Shown piece after piece: positions 46,370-55,224 of a DNA stretch of 64,000 nucleotides. The translations under genes and the position numbers were made by a program. The DNA is from Bipolaris cookei (Eukaryota > Ascomycota > Dothideomycetes > Pleosporales > Pleosporaceae): contig NRSV01000026.1 in the NCBI GenBank assembly GCA_002286855.1, forward strand, positions 196,553-260,552. Reading direction: 5' to 3'. Each line of letters opens with the position of its first letter. Position 1 is the stretch's first letter. The notes under the pieces were generated by a model, which was not told the origin of the DNA, searched no databases, and worked only from the letters and a program-made list of their open reading frames with translations.

Positions 46370-48500
46370 GCGACCGATACAAGAGTGCAAAGCATATTTG
46401 ATGCCCTCATGAGCATATCATAGAACAGCAGACGCCTTGGGTGCGGCCTGTAATACGCATCATGACAATCGAAAGCCACTGGTGGCTAGGAGCGAAGAGA
46501 TGAAGAACGAGAATGGGATTATTTCTTGGTAGTAATTATCTGAGTTTTGAATGAACGAATGTATACTCCAACTGTCTATGCTTTCCAGATCTTGTGCCGT
46601 GACAACGCGACCGTTGACATTTGAGTTTCCAAACTCGACAATCATTTCTCTAGTCTGAGAAGGCGTGGATAATCTACAATCCACTGGCTCTGTTAGTAAC
46701 AGTCCAGAAACTCTGTTAAGACAACATGTATATGTGTGAAGCGGATCAGACATCCAAGGAAGGTATTCGCGCTCATTGACCATCTAAAGTAGGTTCAATC
46801 GATGGCTAGCGTGGAAACTGCGAATGTGGAATGGTTTTCATCATAGTGCAGGGGCGGGGAGTTGGAAGGAAAAATAGTAAGACTTACGAAAGCAGCTACA
46901 GAGCGCGAAAGCGCTGGTATTAGTTAGCCCGCGTTGAGACGCGAAAAGCGACATGCAGTTTGATGGGAGAAGATGAAGAAGAGCTGATCTTGTATCGAGC
47001 TGGACGAAGCTAAAAACTTTAAAGTGGGCCCGGCAATATGTTTTACCGGACCCACTAATCACCTCTTGGTGATCGGATGGAAGCAATCGAAACAATGGCT
47101 ACTAAACAACACGTTTTGCGTCTTAATAGTTTGTTTATACCATTGTTTTTTTGCTATATAAGACTTAGACAAGGCTTACCAAGGTATAAAACTCAAATGA
47201 ACCACGTGGAAGCTAATGTCCTTGTTCTCCTTCCGTTGCCCTTGGTAACAGCATCAGGATCTTTCCAGCCAGGTGCCGATTATATTATTGCCTTTGCGGG
47301 ATCAAAGTCGTGAGATCCAGCACCAAAATCAAAAAAAAAACTTTGATGGCTCCTGTATCATGCTTTAACGAAAGAGACTCTTGCCCGACGACAGGGATGC
47401 GATGATTCTACTATCAGACGGTAAACTATGCGTATAATTCCATTGTGGGCTTGCCTTGAAAATCGCATTCGGTCTTCAAGGCTAATCCTAGTGGAGCATA
47501 ATGATGTGTCCTCTTATAATCTAATCGTCGCTAAGGCAAGCACTTGCTATGTTCTTATGGACATGCCAAGTTGTCGTTACACGTTAAATTGGCATTTATG
47601 CCTTACTTGTGTATTCATGCTTCTATTCACAATTTGATACTATATTTTAATTTGTTCCGGTCAAATAGCAACTATTAGATGCTCGTGGAGTACATGAGTT
47701 TCTGCATTTTCTAGTCCGGTGCCAGGCTTGTATAAGCGACTTGAGCTGCCAGTGCTGCAGACTAGAGTTTCATACTAGAGGATAGCAGATGTAAGTGCGT
47801 TGGCGACTGAAAAGGTGATATCCGCGTCCGGTGTGCAACGGCTTGTCGGGTAGGTCCACGAGAGGGGTTTATGCAGGCCTCATACTATAATACCATAACC
47901 CGTACATCTCCCAGTGATCGTAAGCTGTGAAGCAGGAAATGGATGCTCATCAAGTGCGACAAGAATACTGCTCAGATTACAACATGCTCACAGCTACATC
48001 CAGTGTTCAGATCCGGGATGGAGGAGGTCTATTTGGCGCTGCGAGAACAGCACCGTGCCACGAACTTCAAATCTTACGAATATGTGAAAAGATGAACTTG
48101 ATTGCCTTTGTAGAAGTATCGATCTATGATTACAGGTATGTTGGTGAAGTAAAAAAGTTGGTACCACTGGAGCTGGTGAGTCAGTTGCGATCTGTCCCGA
48201 GCTGCGTCTGATTCGGCCGCAGATGAACCGAAGTGACGCGCAATAAGCAACACCAGCAAATGTGGAGTCGAGCGCGACGGCGCATCAAGGTCAGACGGTC
48301 ATCCGTCACCCTAATCCCAAACACGTTTTTCCGGCTCCAATCGTCCTGCCAGCTTTGTCTGAACGTTGGTCTGCCTCGGTGTTTGCTCAGCACTGTTGAT
48401 CGCAGCAGCTCGTGCTTATCAGCTTGTAACTTTCGTTTTGCCATCTTAGCTACGTTCTGTTACCTCTCCCGACGTTCGAACCGACTTTCCCTTCGCCATC
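46370..48500. other. 2.1-kb intergenic region with AT-rich part and hairpins, possible decayed element
   Basis: Two adjacent hairpin-forming sequences lie at 47024-47055 and 47058-47073, then an AT-rich part (47.1-47.7 kb) with a TATATAAG at about 47156 and a TTGGTAACAGCATCAGG stretch near 47241. This could be a relic of an LTR element but no pol-like protein is visible. The proximal side also holds the Mpv17-like promoter. No gene is supported. Confidence 0.35.
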
Positions 48501-49236
48501 ATGAAGCTCCCTCCGATTGCTACGGCCTGTCTCTCCGCGCTCGTAATAGACTCTTGCAGCAACATCATTGCGCAACGCCTCAAAGCATGGAACGAATCCA
48601 AGCCCTTCGTCTTCAACCGTGTCCTCTTCACACAATTCGCCATCATGGTCGTTCTTACTGCGCCTGTAAACTATCACTGGCAGAACTGGCTTGAACGTGC
48701 GTTCCCTGGGTGGAAGACAGTGAAACAGACAAGGGCAGTGGGAGATGGCGAGGAGGAAAAGGGCATCATGCTCAAGGAGGATGGTGATGGTCGGGGTATC
48801 ATCGAAGAGGAGGTCAGGGTGAGGAATTGGTGGAACATCTTTAGAAAATGGTTTACCGATGTAGGTGGTCACAAATAACTCGTAGAGCAGTCACTACACC
48901 AACGGCCAAGCGCTAACGAGATGCAGTGTATCACCATGGGCGCGTTGCTGAACCAGTCAATGTTCCTTATCTTGATTGGAATCATGAAGCGTAAATCCGT
49001 GGCATTGATTGCTCAGGACTTTAGAAATGTAGGTTTATCAACACACGAATCCACCGCTGCAGATACTAAATGTTTATCAGGAGCTTTTCGGCCTCATCTT
49101 CGATTCGTACAAAGTTTGGCCAATTGCCAATTTCTTCAGCACCACGTTCATTCCCGTTGAGCGCCGCATCGTCTTCCTGAGTTTCTGTGGTCTACTATGG
49201 AACATCTACCTATCACTGGTAGCAGCCCGGCTCTAG
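48501..49236 (+). CDS. Mpv17/PMP22 family membrane protein
   Basis: Multi-pass protein of the Mpv17/PMP22/Sym1 family, found in mitochondrial inner or peroxisomal membranes. Exons 48501-48860, 48927-49028 and 49081-49236 give 205 residues. Both introns (66 and 52 bp) use GTAGGT donors. Hydrophobic segments begin with MKLPPIATACLSALVID and RVLFTQFAIMVVLTAPVNYHWQNWLE. The C-terminal block is the family hallmark: DSYKVWPIANFFSTTFIPVERR, then GLLWNIYLSLVAARL. A charged insert of ~40 residues (EEEKGIMLKEDGDG) between the early helices is unusual in length. Its stop lies only 51 bp from the stop of the converging hydrolase gene. Confidence 0.88.
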
Positions 49237-49287
49237 ATATTCTCAATCCGAATACATCTGCTGCTCTGCAACATGCTACGCCATCGA

Positions 49288-50175
49288 TCATATGTGCTCA
49301 CCCATTGATGGCCTCAAATCATCTCTAGGCCCCTTGTTCCAAGCCTCCAACACTGCAGCCCAATACTTAGTCTCATCCTCCCGTACATGCCCACAATGCG
49401 CACTATTCTCAAACTGCACTTTTGTCACATCCCACCCCTTGGACTTTGCGATTTCTGCGTGCTCATCTGCCTCTTCAAACCCCACCATCTGATCCGCACG
49501 ACTATACAGATACACTCTCGGCACACGATTATCAAACACAGTTTCATCATTCAACTCCCGACAGATAACAATCATCTTGTTCTCCTTGCGCCGAATAAAA
49601 ACGACCAACCATGTCAACAGGATCAAAGCATGTACCAGCCCGCCGCCAAACCACCGCCAGAACAGCGTCTTAGGTAACGATGCGGAAATCGCAGCGTGGC
49701 TCTTCATCCACGGGCCTTTAGTCGGACTCGAATCGAGAATCTGCGCGCGCATAGGCATCTTTGTGCCAAATCTCTTGTTCCACGCTTTTACAAATTCATT
49801 GACTTGGTTCCCGCCGCCGTTGGAGAAGCTGTGCACAAGGACTTGGCCGCCGTTGTCGGTGTGCGCGGCCACAACGTCCGTGGCGGGTTTGAGCAGAGGT
49901 CCGTAGGCCGAGGAACGGCGGAAAATATCGAGCGTGTAGCATCGGACTAGGAGGATGCGGGATGTAGGGAAGAGTCTTTGGTATGCTACTGTGTATTTGG
50001 CGATGTGCTTTGCGGCTGCGGCGTTCCAGGCGAAGAGGAGTATGAGCGAGGTTTCCGAGGGTGATTTGGAGAGGTAGGATGGCGAGGTCCAGATGTAGAT
50101 GTTGTGGCCGATCTTTTCAAATTCGGAGAGAGGCTTGGGTGGCTCTGAGGGGGCTGGAGGTGTTGGGGTCTCCAT
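49288..50175 (-). CDS. TMEM53 / PaxU-like (DUF829) alpha/beta-hydrolase
   Basis: Single-exon gene, 295 residues. The DUF829/TMEM53 family includes PaxU-like proteins named from indole-diterpene clusters. An alpha/beta-hydrolase core is suggested by ILLFAWNAAAAKHIAKYT, the nucleophile-elbow-like VHSFSNGGGNQ and a late histidine in NSAHCGHVRED. A hydrophobic segment (ALILLTWLVVFI, about 185-197) indicates membrane association. The family name does not imply an indole-diterpene role here: no prenyltransferase, GGPP synthase or P450 lies nearby. Substrate unknown. Confidence 0.87.
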   Translation of the reverse strand: METPTPPAPSEPPKPLSEFEKIGHNIYIWTSPSYLSKSPSETSLILLFAWNAAAAKHIAKYTVAYQRLFPTSRILLVRCYTLDIFRRSSAYGPLLKPATDVVAAHTDNGGQVLVHSFSNGGGNQVNEFVKAWNKRFGTKMPMRAQILDSSPTKGPWMKSHAAISASLPKTLFWRWFGGGLVHALILLTWLVVFIRRKENKMIVICRELNDETVFDNRVPRVYLYSRADQMVGFEEADEHAEIAKSKGWDVTKVQFENSAHCGHVREDETKYWAAVLEAWNKGPRDDLRPSMGEHI

Positions 50176-50528
50176 GACTGTGGATATGTAGTGTTGGAAG
50201 TCTTAGATGGATGAAATGAAAAGTCACATGTGAATTTTGTGCTGGTCTATTGATGATTGGATGTTTCTTTTTTTGGCGTATCCAGTATACGTGCAATGTG
50301 TTCCTAGTAAGTTTAAGAGGGATGTCTGGAGGCCTTTGTATCGGCGTCTCGCTATCTTGGCGTGAAGGATCCCAGGCCGAGGTTTCGTACTATATACTAA
50401 TAGCAATACTATTGGCTCATGTACCTCGCAGCTCGCATTTCATACTGTATGAATCCTCTCACGTGCCCCAACCCGACCTCCTGATTGTTTGTTGCTCAAC
50501 TCCAGCAGCCGCTCCCAATGATGGCTTT
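50176..50528. other. Intergenic region, hydrolase promoter side and IFI6-like 3' side
   Basis: About 350 bp between two minus-strand genes. No further gene was seen. Confidence 0.45.
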
Positions 50529-50943
50529 TTAGGCAGCAGTGTTATTTCTACCCATGAACCAAGTGAGCCCAGAGCTTACCACCGCACCTGCCTGTGCAGC
50601 CCCAGCAGCGATACCAGCGCCATACCCTCCCATGGCGGCACTCTGTGCCAGAGCGTATACCCCGCCTGCCGGAACATAACCAAAGTAGCTCATTGTAGAT
50701 GCGGCAAGCGAACCTGTTGTCTATTAGAATAGAGCATCACTACGAGTTCGGGGCCGACGTACCACCGGCAGGTCCTAGAGCAGTCAATCCAAACGCAGAA
50801 AAGATTGGTGCAGTGGCGGCAGTAGGCACGAGAAACACAACACCGTTGACTGTGTAGAGAGCTGCTTGGCCCGGGTGTGCTGCTACCCAGTCGATGAGAG
50901 GCTGCGCCGTAGCCGCAACGGAAGCAACTGTCACGTTGACCAT
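50529..50943 (-). CDS. IFI6/IFI27-like small membrane protein, copy 1
   Basis: Exons 50763-50943 and 50529-50713, with a 49-bp intron (GTACGT donor, AACAG acceptor), give 121 residues. I start at the ATG that begins MVNVTVASVAATAQPLIDWV; the frame extends upstream but adds a non-conserved stretch. The protein is small, Gly/Ala-rich and hydrophobic: AALYTVNGVVFLVPTAATAPIFSAFGLTALGPAGG, then ALAQSAAMGGYGAG and AAGAAQAGAVVSSGL. This is the pattern of the interferon-induced 6-16 (IFI6/IFI27) family, which in animals localises to mitochondria or ER. Fungal members have no known function. A diverged second copy follows upstream at 51210-51584. Confidence 0.78.
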
Positions 50944-51209
50944 GATGAACTTGGATATCGGAAATTGTTTCAAGTGATGAAGGATAAGAGTTGCGTTGAT
51001 ATCTTCAATCAAGAACGCGGAGAATATCAGTTCTTATCAAACAAGACAGTGTTCACTACAAGGCTGAGGCTAACCTTTCAGCCTTGGTGAGGGGTGAATG
51101 CGTGGCGCTGCATTTGGTTGGGTGCAGACATGACGCCACATTTGTTCAGCCTTGCGAGCACAACATAATTCCAGCATACTCCATTTCTCTAGCATACATG
51201 ACATTGTGC

Positions 51210-51584
51210 TCAGCAACGACCTCTACGCCACGCTGATACTGATAAGAGGATAGCTCCAACTCGCACTATAGTATCAACACTATTCACACCCTTGCCGCCC
51301 ATGGCCCCACTTTGAATCGTGGAATATAGATTCTGTGTGGAGGAGATGTCTTTGACCCGCATCCATATTGAAGCTGTTGAATCTGAGTTCTGTTAGTAAG
51401 AAGGTGTAAATTGATATAAGTGTGCTGGACCTTTGCGAGGCCCTCTTTGCTCAAAGCCTAATGCCCAGAAGGTGGGTATGGTGAATATCCTTGGTTCGAG
51501 TAAGATGGCGCCATTTACGGCGTGTACTATTGCTTGGTAAGGATTTGCGCGTAGTAGGTTAATTAGTGTATTGCTTGGTGGCAT
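51210..51584 (-). CDS. IFI6/IFI27-like small protein, diverged tandem copy 2
   Basis: Exons 51431-51584 and 51210-51373 with a 57-bp intron give 105 residues. The ATG at 51584 opens MPPSNTLINLLRANPYQAIVHAVNGAILLEPRIFTIPTFWALGFEQRGP. This parallels copy 1 (AAHPGQAALYTVNGVVFLVPTAATAPIFSAFGLTALGP). Exon 2 carries YSTIQSGAMGGKGVNSV against YALAQSAAMGGYGAG. The intron falls at the matching place and phase (phase 1, just after the GP motif), so the two genes derive from one duplication. The copy has lost much of the Gly/Ala richness and ends in basic residues. A branch-like TACTAAC precedes the acceptor. It may be functional or decaying; no stop interrupts it. Confidence 0.6.
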
Positions 51585-52634
51585 TGTTGTAGACCCACAA
51601 GGAAACAATTTGTGAATGAATAGAATTTATTGTCAATGACGAAAAGGATGCCCGGTATGACTCAAACCCTCGTAGATGGGAAGAAAAATAGAGAGTACTG
51701 AAAGAAGTAAAGGCTGGAAGTCGAAGGCTAGGAGGGTGGGCGGCTAGCCATGAAGCCTGATGCGGCACAGTTACGATATAGGCATGCCGTCTTCTAGCTA
51801 CCAATTATCTGAGCCAAGGCTATCCAAGTTGATACGAGGCGGATTCAAGGCGCATCATGCTTCCCAATATAGCGTTTTCTGTACTACCAAAACCCTTCCA
51901 ATATCCAGGGACAAGGCAGAGACTTTTTAATCCAGTAGACGATAGCTCAAGATTAGTCTGGCCTGGAAGACAAGTATGATGACAGAATCAATTTCAACTT
52001 TGGGTTAATATAACGATGATGCGAACATCTGCTAGAGCAGTTCTGACTAAAGGAAAAAGAGGACTACGCAATATCACTTCGTTCTGGATTTTCTTTCGCA
52101 ACTCCAACCTTCTTCATTCCTCTCCATATCCACCACACTCTACTATCCTGTATCAAGAAAATTGTTTATTCTTTTCTGCCTCCGCATTATTATTTCATTT
52201 GTTTATTCTATCACCTTCGCAAAGGCTTACGAGGTGTAAGATGTGTCGACAAGAAGTCTGTCCATGCGATAGAAAGCGGTGCAATGATTATGCAAATCCA
52301 TAAATGGATTTTATTTGGGGAAAAAAGAAACAAGGGCTTGAGATACTAACTCTCCTTCTCATATATCTTTCCTTTGAACTATTTCAACAAGAATCAAAAT
52401 GCTGTATACTTAATCCAATCTATAACATGATAGAGGCCGCACATACAAAACTTATATCACTGGTACCAATTAAACACTGGGCTTTCATAAGGGTTCAATT
52501 GCTCGTGCTCGTATAAACAAGCCTGATTTGCCAATCAGCATATAGATATTGACCAGCATCACATGCAGAAAAGTAAAAAGACAAGGTGCGAAGTATTTAG
52601 GGGTTGTTTACTATAATTATGTAAGAAATGGCCC
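51585..52634. other. 1.05-kb AT-rich intergenic region
   Basis: Upstream of IFI6-like copy 2 and downstream of TLG2. AT-rich between 52.1 and 52.6 kb. Short frames only; nothing recognised. Confidence 0.45.
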
Positions 52635-53904
52635 TTAGAAGATCAAAGAGTCTCGTATAGGGTCCTGCCCTAACCGCCGTTTTCTTCTATGCCAGATTCG
52701 ATTCGTTTGCATCGTTATTGACTGCCATCTGGGCTTTACTGCCGCCGCTGGCGGAATGTCTGGAACTTTGGGAACAACAGACACTCCATCACTGCCTTTT
52801 CTGCTCAACTTGAGCGATAGTAGTATAAATACGCCTGCAATGAGGATGGCAAGCAGCAGCATGATCTTGCGTTTTACACTTCGTCTCTGGTATCCAGAAG
52901 CTACTTTGAGCTCCTTATCCGCTTCTTTAACATCTCTGAACATGTTTTCAACGTTGTAGTCTATTCGGTCCAGCATACTGCCTTGGTCGATGACCATGGT
53001 CTGCAGCTCCTGGAAAATATTTGCTAGCTCGATAATGCCTTGGGCAATGTCCTCAATCTCGCGCTCTCGCTGAGCTATCAAAGCTTCGTTCGGGTCGTGG
53101 CGCATGCGCTGTTGTTTCGTTTGGAGTAGTGTGGATTGAGAGAAGGAACGGTCGGCATCGGATTCTTGTAGCGCAGGGTCATTGTAGGGATTCTGTACCG
53201 GCGTAGCAGAATGGAAGGGCGATGTGAAGCCTCCGAGGTCGCGGAGTTCTAGGGAACGACATTAGCATGACATGTAGCATAGGACAAAAGAACAGTCTCA
53301 CTCTTCAGATAGGCAGCCTGTTTCTTGCGAAACATGGCGCTCACTTCGCCGACACGAGAGGCAAGCGAGATCTTGAGGTTCCGAGCCATGACCTCTTCAC
53401 CCTGGTTGATGCTGCCCTGCTGCTTGGCCTCGCGGACCATGGTGTCTATGCGCTTGATGGCCTGCTGGCATTTCTGGAAAAGGCGAGTGATGGCCTGGGT
53501 GATTTGCTCAATCTCGTGCTCCTCGCGCTTCTTGATATCCTCATCATCAAAGCCGGGAAGCACGTGCTTCTGGTGCAGCTGGTCAAGCTTGCGCGTCTGC
53601 TTTGCTATTTCTGCCAGGTGCTGGGTGACCTCGTCCTGCATGTCAAGCCAGCGCGGCGGCAGCAGGTCCATCTCTATAACGGCATCGCCGTCGTCCTCGA
53701 AGGCTGGGATGAGGCCCTGGCGCTCCTCGGACATGCGCCTGCTGTCGCCAAAGCCATTGGAGCCGGGGACACCATAGCGCGTCTTCTTCTTCTGGGGGTG
53801 GTGCGAGTACGACTGGCGGTAGGAGATAAAGCTAGGTGGCTACGTCAGCAGCAGCGAGGCAGCGTGGCTTTGGCGACATACAGGTTGGTCCGGTCCCGCC
53901 ACAT
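52635..53904 (-). CDS. TLG2: Qa-SNARE Tlg2 (syntaxin-16 type)
   Basis: Target SNARE of the trans-Golgi/endosome, acting in endosome-to-Golgi fusion and the Cvt pathway. Exons 53882-53904, 53302-53831 and 52635-53248 give 388 residues. The first exon has only 23 coding bases and gives MWRDRTNL, the start conserved in Tlg2 and syntaxin 16, and intron 1 (50 bp) joins it to FISYRQSYSHHP, supporting the model. An N-terminal Habc-like helical region spans about 70-185. The SNARE motif (about 245-305) carries the zero-layer glutamine Q273 in VIDQGSMLDRI. A C-terminal membrane anchor follows (IMLLLAILIAGVFILLSL). About 55 residues extend past the anchor, longer than usual. Confidence 0.92.
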
Positions 53905-54356
53905 GATGGGCTGGCGAGGGTCAACGGGGCTGTGTCATGGTAGGGCTCCAGGCGGGCTATGTATAACGGGTGTGTATTTATGCAGTCTGGACGTATGGAC
54001 GTATGGCGGCCAGGGCAGCTGTGGGCGAGGGTGGACAGGGCGTCTGATATGAGGCGCATGCAATCGTGGCCGTGTGTCTGGGCAGTGGTGGTGCAACGGG
54101 GCGCCTTGCCCGAAGCGGCAGCACTAGCGGCCCCTTCCCAACAGCGAGGCGGCACTAGGCTGGCCGTCTGACAGTCCAGCTCCACTTCAGCCCATCTTCT
54201 CCAGCCGCAAACACGACTAGAGACCTCCTTCACACCGCACCTGCGCCCTCTGCTATATATCGCCAGTTGGCTCCCATCCAGGCACCCCCTAATTGAGTTC
54301 CTGACCACCACCACCCCATCTTCCCACCTCCACCACCCGCACCCCTCCCACCAGCC
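53905..54356. promoter_or_regulatory. Divergent promoter TLG2 / calmodulin
   Basis: This 452-bp region lies between the two start codons and should carry both promoters. Its right side is C-rich and pyrimidine-rich (CCACCACCACCCC, TCCCACCTCCACC), typical of the leader of highly expressed fungal genes. No TATA box is clear, apart from a CTATATAT near 54251. Confidence 0.5.
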
Positions 54357-55224
54357 ATGGTCTGTAGCCCCGCGCTCCCTCGCTTTCTGCCAAAACATAC
54401 CCCGCCCTCCTATCCACAACTGCGACCCCCCGCCCACGCCCCCTTCGCGCATCGCTGACACGACGCTCTAGGCCGATTCTCTTACTGAGGAGCAAGTCTC
54501 CGAGTTCAAGGAGGCATTCTCCCTCTTCGTAAGTCTCTGCCCTTCCCCTCGTCGTTGACGCGCGGTTGCCTAGTGCCCCGTCCATGGCTCCGTGGACGTG
54601 TTGCTAACATGTGTTTTCTTATGCAGGACAAGGATGGCGATGGTCAGTACCCTCTGTGCCCAACTCACCCCCGCATGCTCTGCGCCGAAGCCACTACCCC
54701 CCGGTACAAACAGGACACGAGGCTGACCACGTTGCGCCACAGGTCAAATCACCACCAAGGAGCTCGGCACCGTCATGCGCTCGCTCGGCCAGAACCCCAG
54801 CGAGTCTGAGCTACAGGACATGATCAACGAGGTTGATGCCGACAACAATGGCACCATTGACTTCCCAGGTACGTCGGCCCACCGACTGTGGGCCCATTAC
54901 GGCCTCTCTGATGTTATGCCAGAATTCCTCACCATGATGGCCCGCAAGATGAAGGACACCGACTCCGAGGAGGAGATCCGGGAAGCCTTCAAGGTTTTTG
55001 ACCGCGACAACAACGGTTTCATCTCAGCTGCTGAATTGCGCCACGTCATGACCTCTATTGGCGAGAAGTTGACTGATGACGAGGTTGACGAGATGATCCG
55101 GGAGGCTGACCAGGATGGTGACGGCCGTATTGACTGTAGGTGTTCGGGGATTCATGCTTGGGGGTACTTACCAGACTGACACGAGACAGACAACGAGTTC
55201 GTCCAGCTGATGATGCAGAAATAA
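54357..55224 (+). CDS. CMD1: Calmodulin
   Basis: Ca2+ sensor for kinases, calcineurin and other targets. Six exons (54357-54359, 54472-54528, 54627-54642, 54743-54868, 54923-55135, 55190-55224) give 149 residues. The first coding exon is the ATG alone, followed by a 112-bp intron; intron-after-ATG structure is known in fungal calmodulin genes. The third exon is 16 bp. The four EF-hands read [36 protein letters not shown] and [12 protein letters not shown], all with intact ligand positions. The protein ends EFVQLMMQK, as in other filamentous fungi. Splicing in exons 3 and 4 restores DGDGQITT and [11 protein letters not shown]. Confidence 0.97.

Noticed and set aside
48465..48480. GTTCGAACC sequence resembling a tRNA T-arm
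   Set aside because: No acceptor stem, D-arm or anticodon arm could be placed around it.
49288..50175. Idea that the PaxU-like gene marks an indole-diterpene cluster
   Set aside because: No GGPP synthase, prenyltransferase, cyclase or P450 gene lies nearby; neighbours are housekeeping or unrelated membrane proteins.
51210..51584. Calling IFI6-like copy 2 a pseudogene
   Set aside because: The spliced frame is intact with valid splice sites and no internal stop, so decay is not shown.
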